A DNA stretch of 64,000 bases from the NCBI GenBank assembly GCA_030054035.1, contig JASGCS010000002.1:118426-182425 (forward strand), in the 5' to 3' direction. Below, one piece after another: positions 1 to 11,349 of the stretch. The DNA comes from Candidatus Methylacidiphilales bacterium (lineage in GTDB: Bacteria; Pseudomonadota; Gammaproteobacteria; JASGCS01). Every line of letters begins with the position of its first letter. The stretch's first letter is position 1. A program made the translations under genes and the position numbers. The notes beneath the pieces are model-generated. The model was not told the origin of the DNA. It did not search any database and saw only the letters and a program-made list of their open reading frames with translations.

Positions 1-423
1 ATCTAACACATAGGCATATCGTTTGTGCCATGGGGTATTGGTTACATCTGCAACCAAAGCCTGTAATTGATTTGCCTCATCATAACAGAAATAAAAACTA
101 ACTGGATTAAAGCAAAAACCAAAAGTACGGATTGAGGTAAGTAAAAATATTTTTAATTTTTCCGATAAACATGAAGACATACCGGTGCGCTCCTTAACCA
201 ATGATTGAATTTCTTTTATCAGGGGAATATCAGGATCTCCATAATAATCTTTTCGTTGGAAGCTTGCTAATGCTGCAGTATTAACTCCATAGAATTTAAC
301 TTTACTAAATGCAGTGTCTAATCTTTGTAAGTCAAAATAAAACAAAGCTATGTGGTAAGAAAATGAATGGGGTGTAGGGATAAGGCGATTATGTACAATG
401 CGGCCTTGAAATAACTGATGCAT
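1..423 (-). CDS. DUF1365 family protein (N-terminal part, cut by window edge)
   Basis: Reading the minus strand from an ATG at 423 gives an open frame to the window edge, about 141 residues. It begins MHQLFQGRIVHNRLIPTPHS and contains GFCFNPVSFYFCYD followed by VADVTNTPWHKRYAYVL, the signature stretch of DUF1365. The biochemical role of the family is not settled; its genes usually sit between a FAD-dependent amine-oxidase-like gene and a cyclopropane-fatty-acid-synthase-like methyltransferase. The upstream FAD gene ends 3 bp away, so the two are almost certainly co-transcribed. The C-terminus lies outside the window, where a cfa-like gene would be expected (inference). Confidence 0.85.
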   Translation of the reverse strand, partial: MHQLFQGRIVHNRLIPTPHSFSYHIALFYFDLQRLDTAFSKVKFYGVNTAALASFQRKDYYGDPDIPLIKEIQSLVKERTGMSSCLSEKLKIFLLTSIRTFGFCFNPVSFYFCYDEANQLQALVADVTNTPWHKRYAYVLD

Positions 424-425
424 GA

Positions 426-1658
426 TTACTTTGAACGAGTGAATGAATTGACAGCCTGGTATGCGCTACGAACACCATCCTCATGAAACCCATTTCCCCA
501 ATATGCTCCAGCATAATAGGTACGATTAGGTCCAGATATTTCATCTCTCCTACTAACTGCGTGCATCGCATCAAGGGTAAGCAATGGGTGTGTGTACTGT
601 GTAGTTGATATTATTAATTCGGGCTTAATAACATTCGAGCAATTTAAACTGACAAAAAGAGGCTGAGTGGTAGCTAATGGTTGTAACTGATTCATATGAT
701 AGGTAACTGATACTTGACGTGCGCTATCAATATTATAATTCCAAGCTGCCCAATTATTTTTATTAACTGGCATAAGATTTTTATCAGTATGCAGTGTAGC
801 AGTATTAGTTTGAAATTTAATCGCAGATAAAATTTCAATTTCGCGAGTAGTGGGTGAGGCAAGTAGTGCCAGAGCCTGATCGCTTGGGCATGCGAAAAAA
901 AGATAGTCATAACGATTTGCACCATCGTTAGTATTAATAATCACTCCACCGTCATCTCGTTGAATAGTAGTGATGTGGCTAGACAACCGAAAAGAACTCT
1001 CAAAAGGTTTAATTAAAGTGTTAATATAATTTTTAGACCCGTTGGGAATAGTTAACCATTGTGGCCGGCTATGTAATGATAATAATCCATGATTATGAAA
1101 AAAATTAACTACAAAAGAAGTTGAATAGGTACCAATGGTTGCTAAATCGGTAGACCAAATCGCAGAGCACATAGGAAATAAATATTTTGAGATAAAATAA
1201 TCTGAATATCTGTATTCTCTTAGAAAATCTTGCAAGGGAAGATCAGCATGTGTTGATACCAATCGTTTACTTTGGCGATTAAATTTTATTATCTCATAGA
1301 GCATGCAAAGAAACTCTTTATTTAATAGGTTTTTTTTCTGTGAAAATAACGTAGCTAGATTTGAACCACAATATTCAAAATTTTCCTTACGCGAAAACAC
1401 ACTAAAGCTCATAGTGCTTTTCGCACTCGGCACTTGAAGATTGGAAAGCAACGCAGTAAACAATGGGTAGGTAGTTTGGTTATAAACAATAAATCCAGTA
1501 TCTACTGAAACGGTATTGCCATTTACTGTAACATCTTGAGTGTGTGCATGCCCACCAATACGATTTTCTTTTTCATAAATAGTAATGCTGTGATCTTTGT
1601 GGAGTAAATGGGCAAGCATTAATCCTGAAATACCAGATCCAATTATGGCGACCTTCAT
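426..1658 (-). CDS. FAD-dependent amine-oxidase-like oxidoreductase
   Basis: 410 residues. The N-terminus is a Rossmann dinucleotide-binding motif (VAIIGSGISGLMLAHLL, about residues 3-19) followed by the acidic end of the second strand and ENRIGGHAHT, typical of NAD(P)/FAD-binding amine oxidase or protoporphyrinogen-oxidase-like proteins. The C-terminal TYYAGAYWGNGFHEDGVRSA matches the closing FAD contact region of this family. No signal peptide. It lies between a fatty-acid desaturase (9 bp upstream) and a DUF1365 gene, a conserved trio linked to modification of membrane lipid acyl chains. The substrate is not known from sequence; an acyl-lipid is the contextual inference. Confidence 0.85.
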   Translation of the reverse strand: MKVAIIGSGISGLMLAHLLHKDHSITIYEKENRIGGHAHTQDVTVNGNTVSVDTGFIVYNQTTYPLFTALLSNLQVPSAKSTMSFSVFSRKENFEYCGSNLATLFSQKKNLLNKEFLCMLYEIIKFNRQSKRLVSTHADLPLQDFLREYRYSDYFISKYLFPMCSAIWSTDLATIGTYSTSFVVNFFHNHGLLSLHSRPQWLTIPNGSKNYINTLIKPFESSFRLSSHITTIQRDDGGVIINTNDGANRYDYLFFACPSDQALALLASPTTREIEILSAIKFQTNTATLHTDKNLMPVNKNNWAAWNYNIDSARQVSVTYHMNQLQPLATTQPLFVSLNCSNVIKPELIISTTQYTHPLLTLDAMHAVSRRDEISGPNRTYYAGAYWGNGFHEDGVRSAYQAVNSFTRSK

Positions 1659-1667
1659 AGTTTGAAA

Positions 1668-2579
1668 TTAACTTCGTTTATTGCTTTCGCGCAATTTTTT
1701 AGGGATAGTTTGAATGTCCCACACGATACCAAACCAAGATAAGAATGTCAAAATATAAAAAGACATATCAATCTCCCACCAATAAAAGCCTTGCCTGGTA
1801 GAAGCTGGATAATAATGATGGTTATTATGCCATCCCTCTCCAAAGGCCAATATTGCAACGAGGAGATTATTTCTACTAAAATCTTTGGTTACGTATCGTC
1901 TTGTTCCCCATAAATGAGAGATAGAGTTAACCGAAAAGGTTACATGGTATAAAAATAAAGTGGAGAGAACAAAGCCCCAAACCAAAAACTGCCACCCCGC
2001 ATTAAAAAAACTTTCACCAATTACATACAATACAATAGCTAATAATAAAGGTGCGATAATATCAAAACGGTCAATAAATTTAATCTCTGGAAATTTACAA
2101 AAATCTTTAATTAAATTATAATCCGTGGAGAAATTTTTTTTAGATAAAAACCACCCACAGTGACTCCAGAATAAACTGTTACTGATTGGTGAATGACAGT
2201 CATCTTTAGTATCAGAGACAACATGATGTTTTCGGTGGTGTGACGCCCACCACAGCGGACCGCGTTGCACTGCAGTGGCGCCAATGAACGCAAAAATAAA
2301 CTGTACGACCCTACTAGTCTTAAATGTTTTATGGGAAAAATAACGATGGTAAAATGCCGTCAGAGTAAAAGCACGAAGACTAAACATTAAAATAAATGCA
2401 AAAAAAGCAGGCCAGCTAAATCCCACCACAAAGACGGTAAGTGCCGATACATGTAAAATAATAAAAGGAACCACTCTAATCCAATCAATGGAATCTTTTA
2501 ATTCTGTTTGTGTTTCACTATATTCTTTTTCTTTAATAGAATTATCAAGCCAAGCAAAAAAGATCGTACGTAAGTTCAT
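1668..2579 (-). CDS. Acyl-CoA/acyl-lipid desaturase (delta-9 type)
   Basis: 303 residues. Three histidine boxes of membrane di-iron desaturases are visible: HRYFSH (residues 78-83), HHRKHH (114-119) and HNNHH near residue 250. Hydrophobic stretches at about 36-75, 90-105 and 175-220 fit the four-helix membrane topology. It introduces a double bond into a saturated acyl chain at the inner membrane, using O2 and an electron donor not encoded here. It is the first gene of the cluster. A TATAAA hexamer on the minus strand (plus positions 2587-2592) ends 7 nt before the ATG, predicting a transcript with almost no leader. Confidence 0.92.
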   Translation of the reverse strand: MNLRTIFFAWLDNSIKEKEYSETQTELKDSIDWIRVVPFIILHVSALTVFVVGFSWPAFFAFILMFSLRAFTLTAFYHRYFSHKTFKTSRVVQFIFAFIGATAVQRGPLWWASHHRKHHVVSDTKDDCHSPISNSLFWSHCGWFLSKKNFSTDYNLIKDFCKFPEIKFIDRFDIIAPLLLAIVLYVIGESFFNAGWQFLVWGFVLSTLFLYHVTFSVNSISHLWGTRRYVTKDFSRNNLLVAILAFGEGWHNNHHYYPASTRQGFYWWEIDMSFYILTFLSWFGIVWDIQTIPKKLRESNKRS

Positions 2580-2618
2580 TACTTTTTTTATAGTATACAG
2601 TATTACAGCTGCTTTTGA

Positions 2619-3341
2619 TTACCTTCTATCAAAGGTTCGTCGAAAAGTCAAATAAAATCCTGAATTGTTGTATTTATTAATGCTCACATTAACGCTTTGA
2701 TTGAAAGTAGCTCCAATTGAATAAAAAGATTGCTGAACTCTATATCCAATATCCATCGTCCAATATTCATCAATAGTTCCTTCTATGCCTACTCCAAAAT
2801 TAATGGTATAAAAAGTAAATTTAGCTGCGTCAATAATAGACTTTGGCACTATATTATTTTTCGTAGGTGTGGCAAGTAGCACAGATATACCAGTGCCAAG
2901 CATAATATAAGGGAGAAACTCAGGATCATCGCTTAAACCCATAGTGAAATTAAAGGTCGTGCTAGTTCTGGAAAAACCAACTTTGGCATTGTAGGTAGGA
3001 CCAGCAAGATCTCCCCAAGATAAAGTAATATCCCCTTCACTATTAAACAAATTATCATTAGTAGGAAAATACTCTAGATTCCATTCAAAACGAGAAGTAT
3101 TGCCTATAAATTCTCCAAAACCAAAAGAAAACCCAAAAGCACTTTCTCTATTTTCTAAATTGATAAACTTAGTAAACCTGGAATTTCCCGAATCTGGGTT
3201 AATAAAACTATTCTTAAAATCAAATGACTCAGCATTAGATAAAAAACTAAACTGAGCATAGGGTGAGTCGGCGTAGCTTGTAGTTAAAGTAAACGCCAAG
3301 AAACTAATTATAACTCCAATCCTTATCTTTGAAATATACAT
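2619..3341 (-). CDS. Exported, probable outer-membrane beta-barrel protein, function unknown
   Basis: 240 residues. A signal peptide is clear (MYISKIRIGVIISFLAFTLTTSYA, then DSPYAQ). The mature part is rich in Phe, Tyr, Asn and Thr in alternating patterns such as FGFSFGFGEFIG and INFGVGIEGTI, and the chain ends FYLTFRRTFDRR, consistent with an outer-membrane barrel. I do not recognise a specific family. A minus-strand TATAAT (plus 3353-3358) leaves about 5 nt of leader. The gene is divergent from the histidine kinase at 3387, and the two share a 45-bp promoter gap. Confidence 0.7.
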   Translation of the reverse strand: MYISKIRIGVIISFLAFTLTTSYADSPYAQFSFLSNAESFDFKNSFINPDSGNSRFTKFINLENRESAFGFSFGFGEFIGNTSRFEWNLEYFPTNDNLFNSEGDITLSWGDLAGPTYNAKVGFSRTSTTFNFTMGLSDDPEFLPYIMLGTGISVLLATPTKNNIVPKSIIDAAKFTFYTINFGVGIEGTIDEYWTMDIGYRVQQSFYSIGATFNQSVNVSINKYNNSGFYLTFRRTFDRR

Positions 3342-3374
3342 TGATTTTCATTATTATATAACAATACGACAGGT

Positions 3375-3387
3375 TATAATGTTAATG
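3375..3387 (+). promoter_or_regulatory. -10 hexamer placing the transcription start on the GTG start codon
   Basis: A perfect TATAAT occupies 3375-3380, so the expected +1 (7 nt after the hexamer) is 3387, the first base of the GTG start of the histidine kinase. No convincing -35 is visible. A mirrored TATAAT on the minus strand (3353-3358) serves the divergent gene. Seen in sequence; the transcription start is inferred. Confidence 0.5.
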
Positions 3388-4403
3388 TGGTAGCTGAAGT
3401 TACTTCTTTTCGATTGCGATTTCCTAATTTTTGCTCATACGGAGTCTTGTTTCCTCTATTATTAACATCTGGCTTAGTTGCTTTTCTAGTCGTGCTTAGT
3501 GGAGGAAGCGAGATTTTCTGGAGCAGGCTATCAGTCACGCTCTTTACTTATGTAACGGTGGTAGTGCTTTCTTGCTGGTTATTGTGCATGCAATCTAACC
3601 ATCTTCGTTCAGGCACATTACTAAGCCAGTGTCTAATTGTCTATGTGACCTGTAGCTTAGTTACTGCGATAAGTGTGTGGGTTACTTATTACCTGTTTGC
3701 ATTCTTAGATGACGGGATTTGGTTTGATATTTTTACTTATACAATAATTACTGGAATCGCAGTGAGCATTATGCTCCGTGCACTCTATCTACGGTGTCTT
3801 TGGGAAGAACATATCAAGATTAGTCAAAATGTCCGCCTCCAATCATTGCAAACGAGAATTCAGCCTCACTTTTTGTTTAATTGCTTAAATAGTTTAAATG
3901 AAATGATCTTGAACAAACCCAAAGTCGCAACTGAAATGGTCTATGCCATGAGCGAACTATTTCGCTCTTCGTTCAATCCATCTGAAAAGGAGACCCTAGG
4001 CACTGAACTAGAGTTAGTGCAACGATATTTATTTTTAGAAAAAATTCGTTTGCAAGATAGATTGCAGATCGTCATAGAAGTTGCAGAGGACCATAAAAAA
4101 ATTGGGTTAATTGCATTTATCTTACAGCCAATAGTGGAAAATGCAATTCAGCATGGGATTGAGCCATCAGTATCGGGTGGAAAAGTCTCCATCCACAGCT
4201 CAATAACCAAAGGACGATTGATAGTAGAGGTGAGAAATGAAGTGCGTGTCAGTAATAATATACCCAAATCCACTAGTGGCAACCAATTTGCACTTGGCAA
4301 TATCAAAGAACGACTAAGACTTGCCTATGGTGAAGGTAGTGGAATAAGTATCAGAAATGAAACTTCATTCACTTCCGTAACTATTACCATTCCAATTATT
4401 TAA
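3387..4403 (+). CDS. LytS/AlgZ-type sensor histidine kinase, orphan
   Basis: 338 residues. Four hydrophobic segments (about 17-40, 46-68, 78-106, 115-135) are followed by a His_kinase domain (PF06580 type): RIQPHFLFNCLNSL with the phospho-acceptor His161, then an ATPase region with ILQPIVENAIQHGIEP (N box) and LGNIKERLRLAYGEGSG. No large periplasmic sensor domain is present. It starts with GTG; the only nearby ATG is out of frame and stops at once. No LytTR response regulator is adjacent, unlike algZ-algR pairs, so the partner must lie elsewhere. Its 3' end overlaps the convergent atpC by 8 bp. Confidence 0.85.
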   Translation: MVAEVTSFRLRFPNFCSYGVLFPLLLTSGLVAFLVVLSGGSEIFWSRLSVTLFTYVTVVVLSCWLLCMQSNHLRSGTLLSQCLIVYVTCSLVTAISVWVTYYLFAFLDDGIWFDIFTYTIITGIAVSIMLRALYLRCLWEEHIKISQNVRLQSLQTRIQPHFLFNCLNSLNEMILNKPKVATEMVYAMSELFRSSFNPSEKETLGTELELVQRYLFLEKIRLQDRLQIVIEVAEDHKKIGLIAFILQPIVENAIQHGIEPSVSGGKVSIHSSITKGRLIVEVRNEVRVSNNIPKSTSGNQFALGNIKERLRLAYGEGSGISIRNETSFTSVTITIPII

Positions 4404-4809
4404 GTTTACGTAATGCACGCAGAGTGGCAAGTTGCGCGGCGGTGTTTACTAATTCTGCTTTAGCTTTAGCGTATTCTTCATTGCTGAGTTTTTGTGCCAT
4501 AAGATTTTTAGCATTTTCCCTTGCTTTTTGAATTTCATGCTCTAAAAGGTCTTTAGCTGAGATTGAAGTGTCAGCAAGGATGGTTACTTGGTTGTGAGAA
4601 ATTTCTAAAACACCTCCACTAACATAATAGGTGTGCTCATCTTGATCATTCAGCACGCGAATCGGCCCAGGTTTGAGAGAGGTAAGTAATGGAGTATGCC
4701 CACTTATTATACCTAATTCACCTAAAGTACCATTTGCCACTACTGTATCTGCAACTCCTTGATAGCTAATACCTTGGGTTGAAACAACTGAAACTTGTAG
4801 TTTGCTCAT
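4396..4809 (-). CDS. atpC: F1Fo ATP synthase epsilon subunit
   Basis: 137 residues, normal for the family. The N-terminal beta-sandwich has the usual GTLGELGIISGHTPLLTSLKPG stretch (given here in part: ELGIISGHTPLLT), and the C-terminal half is the helical hairpin, rich in Ala, Lys and Glu. It forms the central stalk with gamma and can inhibit hydrolysis. It is the last gene of the atp operon, 7 bp after atpD. No hairpin terminator is visible; the convergent kinase gene overlaps its stop. Confidence 0.95.
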   Translation of the reverse strand: MSKLQVSVVSTQGISYQGVADTVVANGTLGELGIISGHTPLLTSLKPGPIRVLNDQDEHTYYVSGGVLEISHNQVTILADTSISAKDLLEHEIQKARENAKNLMAQKLSNEEYAKAKAELVNTAAQLATLRALRKLK

Positions 4810-4816
4810 TATTTAA

Positions 4817-6274
<1,458 letters not shown>

Positions 6275-7171
6275 TTAAACGGCAGATGCTCCTGCTACAA
6301 TTTCTGAAATTTCTTGGGTAATACTTGCCTGTCGTATTTTGTTATATTTAAGTTGCAATTCTTCAATGAGAGACTTTGCATTGTCTGTGGCGTTTTTCAT
6401 GGCGACCATCCTAGAGGCCATCTCACAACTAATATTCTCTAACAGCGCTTGGTAAACTATGGAGCGAAGATACATAGGCATTAGCATTGCTAATATATTT
6501 TTCGCTTTAGGTTCATAAATATAATCCCAAGGTAACTTAGAAGCTAATTGAGGGTTTGCAACACTACCACTCTCGCTATCATGTAACAACGTGAAAGGAA
6601 GTAAGGTGCGAATCCATGGCGTTTGACTTACGGTATTGGTAAATTTATTACTAGCGAGATACACCCTATCCACTTTTTCTTGAACAAATAAATCACTTAT
6701 GCTGTGCACTAATCCAACTATTTTTTCAGGATCAGGGATATCGCCAAGCCCAGTAACTTGAGCATTAACTTGCATCCCAAGTCTTCTGCATACCGCACCA
6801 CCTTTATTACCAATCACCGCAACATGGCAGTCTGAAGTATTTAGATGGAGGGCTTGGGTAAACTTAAAAAGATTTCTAAATAGATTACTATTTAAACCAC
6901 CACACAATCCTCGATCTGTAGACATGAGGATTATGCCAATTTTATTACTGACAGTTTTCTTATGGCTGAGAAACGGATGTTTATATTCGGGATTGGCCGT
7001 TGAGATATGTATAGCAACTTCCTTTATTTTTTCTGCAAAAGGTCGAGCCATTGACATACGAAGCTGGGCTTTACTCATCTTGCTGGCCGCTACCATTTCC
7101 ATTGCCTTGGTAATCTTTTGCGTATTCTTAACGCTTTTGATTTTGGTTCTGATTTCTTTTCCGCCTGCCAT
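6275..7171 (-). CDS. atpG: F1Fo ATP synthase gamma subunit
   Basis: 298 residues. The N-terminal rotor helix is recognisable (AGGKEIRTKIKSVKNTQKIT, AMEMVAASKM), as are the central STDRGLCGGLNSN motif and the C-terminal helix MVAMKNATDNAKSLIEELQL. It turns inside the alpha3beta3 ring and couples proton flow to catalysis. It sits between atpA (29 bp upstream) and atpD in the usual order. Confidence 0.96.
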   Translation of the reverse strand: MAGGKEIRTKIKSVKNTQKITKAMEMVAASKMSKAQLRMSMARPFAEKIKEVAIHISTANPEYKHPFLSHKKTVSNKIGIILMSTDRGLCGGLNSNLFRNLFKFTQALHLNTSDCHVAVIGNKGGAVCRRLGMQVNAQVTGLGDIPDPEKIVGLVHSISDLFVQEKVDRVYLASNKFTNTVSQTPWIRTLLPFTLLHDSESGSVANPQLASKLPWDYIYEPKAKNILAMLMPMYLRSIVYQALLENISCEMASRMVAMKNATDNAKSLIEELQLKYNKIRQASITQEISEIVAGASAV

Positions 7172-7200
7172 AGTAGACCCTTAGTTAACTAAGATTATTT

Positions 7201-8742
7201 TTATACCCATTTTTGTTTGAAAGATTTTAGAACCAAATGCATTTTATCTTCAACAGTTTTATCAAAAATAGGATTGTTATTAATTTCGCTTAAAAGTTGA
7301 TCTTGATTAGTTTCTAGATATCCATGTAACGCATGTTCAAAATCAACAACTTTTTCTAAAGCTACATCATCCAGGTAGTTGCGTTCCACTGCAAAAAGTG
7401 AGAAGGCCATGAGTGCTACACTGAGTGGCTGGTACTGTTTCTGTTTCATAAGTTCGGTAACTCGTTGCCCGCGTTGAAGTTGTTTTCGGGTTGCTTCATC
7501 TAGATCTGAAGCGAACTGAGAAAATGCCGCTAATTCTCGATACTGCGCTAAAGCTAAGCGAACTCCACCTCCAAGTTTTTTAATAATTGGGGTTTGTGCA
7601 GCTCCGCCCACACGAGAGACAGAAGACCCTGCATTAATTGCTGGCCTGATATTAGAATTAAATAAATCAGTTTCTAAAAATATTTGGCCGTCAGTAATAG
7701 ATATAACATTAGTTGGAACAAACGCAGAGATATCTCCAGCCTGAGTTTCAATAATTGGAAGAGCGGTAAGTGATCCAGTTTTTCCTTTAATCGTACCTTG
7801 GCTAATTTTTTCTAAATAATCTTCATTGACACGAGCGGCGCGTTCTAATAAACGCGAGTGTAAATAAAAGACATCGCCCGGATAGGCTTCACGCCCAGGA
7901 GGTCTGCGCAGAAGCAAGGAAACCTGTCGATAAGCCCAGGCTTGTTTAGTAAGATCATCAAAAATAATAAGCGCATCCCTGCCAGAATCCATGAAATATT
8001 CACCCATGGCACAACCGCTATAGGGGGCTAGAAATTGCAAGGCCGCTGATTCAGATGCTGAAGCACTAACAATAATTGTGTGCTTGAGAGCGTCATGTTC
8101 TTCTAATTTTTTTACTACTTGATTAACTGAGGATAGTTTCTGACCGATAGCAACATAAACACAAAACACACCTGTATTTTTTTGATTAATAATCGTATCT
8201 ACTGCAATGGCAGTTTTACCGGTTTGACGATCACCAATAATGAGCTCTCTCTGTCCCCGTCCAATTGGTACCATCGCGTCAATTGCCTTAATTCCAGTTT
8301 GCATGGGCTGATTAACCGATTTTCTGCTGATTACCCCAGGGGCAACTTTTTCTATCGGGGAAGTTTTTTTAGTAGCAATTTCTCCTTTGCCATCAATAGG
8401 TTCACCCAAGATATTAACTACTCGGCCGAGTAGTTCTTCACCCACTGGCACTTGAAGAATTTTACCAGTGCAGGTAACAGTCTGTCCTTCAACAACTTGT
8501 AAATAATCTCCCAAGATAACCGCACCAACACTATCCCTATCCAGATTAAGTGCCAATCCAATTTCTCCTCCTTCAAAGAGCAACATTTCACCTTGCATGA
8601 CCTGTTGTAAACCATATATCCTCACGATACCATCTGATACACCGATGACCATGCCTACCGTTTTTACTTCTGACTTAAACTCTAGGTCTTCTATTTGTTT
8701 TTTAATCAGCTTACTGATTTCAGTTGCTTTTAATTGCTTCAT
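7201..8742 (-). CDS. atpA: F1Fo ATP synthase alpha subunit
   Basis: 513 residues, standard length. The P-loop GDRQTGKT is at 170-177; [20 protein letters not shown] (about 378-397) and the catalytic-interface SRVGG are present. It provides the non-catalytic nucleotide sites and the arginine finger. The ATG is preceded by AGGAGA on the minus strand, a clear ribosome site. It follows atpH by 25 bp. Confidence 0.97.
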   Translation of the reverse strand: MKQLKATEISKLIKKQIEDLEFKSEVKTVGMVIGVSDGIVRIYGLQQVMQGEMLLFEGGEIGLALNLDRDSVGAVILGDYLQVVEGQTVTCTGKILQVPVGEELLGRVVNILGEPIDGKGEIATKKTSPIEKVAPGVISRKSVNQPMQTGIKAIDAMVPIGRGQRELIIGDRQTGKTAIAVDTIINQKNTGVFCVYVAIGQKLSSVNQVVKKLEEHDALKHTIIVSASASESAALQFLAPYSGCAMGEYFMDSGRDALIIFDDLTKQAWAYRQVSLLLRRPPGREAYPGDVFYLHSRLLERAARVNEDYLEKISQGTIKGKTGSLTALPIIETQAGDISAFVPTNVISITDGQIFLETDLFNSNIRPAINAGSSVSRVGGAAQTPIIKKLGGGVRLALAQYRELAAFSQFASDLDEATRKQLQRGQRVTELMKQKQYQPLSVALMAFSLFAVERNYLDDVALEKVVDFEHALHGYLETNQDQLLSEINNNPIFDKTVEDKMHLVLKSFKQKWV

Positions 8743-8767
8743 TACTTCTCCTGTTTTGCTAGAGTCA

Positions 8768-9409
8768 TTATTTTCTTTTGGAACTTTTCTTATTCTTTAA
8801 TTTTTTTGCAGTTTCTTTGATTCTTTTCTTTAAACTACCATCAATGAGAATATCATTATCCTTGCCTTTGATAACAATTCCTGCACCTAAAAGGGGATCA
8901 ATAACTTCAGTCAAGATAGGTTTTTTATTAAAAACAGAGTAGATTCGACTAGCTATCAGATTCTTTTGTGATTCAGTAAGTGGAAAAGCAGTATTGATTT
9001 CAAAAGGCACTGACCCAACTCTACCTCGCTTCATACGTTCAAATTCGATGGCAATTCTAACAATATGCTGTAGTCTGTTATTATCTGCAAGTAGAAAAAG
9101 AAAGTTCTTGAGCTCAATGGAAATATTATCCTGACATACCTTTACAAAAAAATTGACAATATCATGCCTAGGAATCAAAGGGTTCTCAAGTAAACGACGC
9201 ACTGGAGGCTCGCTCGCAACATGCACTACAAGACCCAGCTCCTCACTCCAAACATCAAAACTATCTGCTTCGGCGGCAATATCATATATTGCCCGAGCAT
9301 AAGGGAGGGCAATGTTCCCATAGAGCATTGTGTGATTACGGTCAGACATTAACTTTAGGTTTTGTTTATCTTGTTCTGTAGTGGGAATTATATCTGTTTT
9401 ATCTTTCAT
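8768..9409 (-). CDS. atpH: F1Fo ATP synthase delta subunit, extended at both ends
   Basis: 213 residues against about 175-180 for the family. The OSCP/delta core starts near residue 30 ([14 protein letters not shown]) and includes [13 protein letters not shown] and the C-terminal [10 protein letters not shown]. An extra N-terminal stretch could partly be a start-choice artefact: a second Met at residue 21 (position 9349) would shorten it, and neither start has a strong ribosome site. The C-terminus runs past the usual end into a Lys-rich tail ([15 protein letters not shown]). It links F1 to the peripheral stalk. It lies between atpF and atpA. Confidence 0.93.
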   Translation of the reverse strand: MKDKTDIIPTTEQDKQNLKLMSDRNHTMLYGNIALPYARAIYDIAAEADSFDVWSEELGLVVHVASEPPVRRLLENPLIPRHDIVNFFVKVCQDNISIELKNFLFLLADNNRLQHIVRIAIEFERMKRGRVGSVPFEINTAFPLTESQKNLIASRIYSVFNKKPILTEVIDPLLGAGIVIKGKDNDILIDGSLKKRIKETAKKLKNKKSSKRK

Positions 9410-9437
9410 ATTTATTTTCTGCCATGTTTATTTGGTA

Positions 9438-9911
9438 CTATTTCAATTGTTGAACTAAATCTTGTATTAGTTTGTTGTGAAGTTTTGCGTTAACTTTTTC
9501 TTGAATAATTTTTTCTGCAATCTGCACCGCGAGCTCACCAACTTCTCCTCGTAAATCATTCATTAGCTGCTCGCGCATTAGCTCTGCTTCTGAACGAGCC
9601 AGAGTAATAATTCTAGCTGACTCTTGTGATGCGTGAAGTTTGGCTTGTTCTTCAATATGAGTAGCATTCTGCCTTGCAAACTGTAATAATTCGTTTGCTT
9701 TTTGTTTAGCAAGAGCGATTTCTTTTTCGGCTTTTAATTGTGACTCTTGATACGTACGATGACCTTGCTCAGCTGCTTTAATACCTGCTTCAATAGCGTG
9801 TTGTCTTTGTTGAAGTAACTGAGCGAAATTAGGCCATACCATCTTCCAACAGAACCAAGTGAACAACAGAAAGCTGATTGACTGCCCGATGAGTGTAAGA
9901 TTTATATTCAT
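9438..9911 (-). CDS. atpF: F1Fo ATP synthase subunit b
   Basis: 157 residues, typical. One N-terminal membrane helix (residues 1-25, INLTLIGQSISFLLFTWFCW) is followed by a long charged, Ala/Gln/Glu-rich coiled coil (about 30-140). It forms the peripheral stalk that holds alpha3beta3 against rotation. It is placed between atpE (42 bp upstream) and atpH (28 bp downstream). Confidence 0.95.
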   Translation of the reverse strand: MNINLTLIGQSISFLLFTWFCWKMVWPNFAQLLQQRQHAIEAGIKAAEQGHRTYQESQLKAEKEIALAKQKANELLQFARQNATHIEEQAKLHASQESARIITLARSEAELMREQLMNDLRGEVGELAVQIAEKIIQEKVNAKLHNKLIQDLVQQLK

Positions 9912-9953
9912 AGTACTAAGTAGAGCTGTGTTTGTATTGACTTATTATTGAGT

Positions 9954-10247
9954 TTACAAAGTAAAAAGCATGTACAAAGAAATTCCAACTCCGATCATCG
10001 GCAACGCGTCCAAAAGACCTATCACGATAAAAAAATTCGTTCGTAAAATTGGGAGCAACTCAGGTTGCCGAGCGATGCCTTCTAAAAATTTGGAGCCCAA
10101 TAACGCTACTCCAATAGCTACTCCGAGTGCAGATAACCCGAGCAAAATTGCCACAGACAAATAAAGCAACTCTCGCATTCCCCCATTTGCTGTTACGATT
10201 TCTCCTACTTGTTGTACTGCTTGTACTGCTTGTGCTGCTTCTTCCAT
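9954..10247 (-). CDS. atpE: F1Fo ATP synthase subunit c, proton type
   Basis: 97 residues. Two membrane helices are joined by the conserved polar loop RQP (60-62). The ion-binding carboxylate is Asp80 in [15 protein letters not shown], very like the E. coli c subunit. The Glu-Ser/Thr pattern of sodium-type rings is absent, so a proton ring is inferred. An N-terminal extension of about 20 residues contains repeated QAV units, encoded by a short 9-nt repeat near 10212-10238. The ribosome site AAAGGAG is strong, fitting high expression. Confidence 0.96.
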   Translation of the reverse strand: MEEAAQAVQAVQQVGEIVTANGGMRELLYLSVAILLGLSALGVAIGVALLGSKFLEGIARQPELLPILRTNFFIVIGLLDALPMIGVGISLYMLFTL

Positions 10248-10315
10248 AATTTCTCCTTTAGTTTATATTTGAGTTAATAATTAATAGTTGTTGTTAGTTG
10301 TTGTTATTTATTTGA

Positions 10316-11242
<927 letters not shown>

Positions 11243-11314
11243 CTAAAGACTTGAATTAACCTTTGTGGTCATTGCGTCGCATTCATGCACATTCAAGTTA
11301 TGTATTAATTATTT

Positions 11315-11344
11315 ATTATACAACATTGAATACTACTTTTTCAA
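11315..11344 (-). promoter_or_regulatory. Probable sigma70-type promoter of the atpBEFHAGDC operon
   Basis: On the minus strand TTGAAA (plus 11339-11344) and TATAAT (plus 11315-11320) are separated by 18 bp, a near-consensus arrangement. It lies in the 116-bp gap between atpI and atpB and predicts a leader of about 75 nt before the atpB ATG. It would allow expression of the structural genes independently of nhaD-atpI. Not experimentally supported. Confidence 0.6.
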
Positions 11345-11349
11345 GTTAA

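Noticed and set aside
9954..10247. Sodium-type ATP synthase suggested by the linked NhaD gene
   Set aside because: The c subunit has Asp followed by Ala at the ion site, like E. coli, and lacks the Glu-Ser/Thr sodium pattern.
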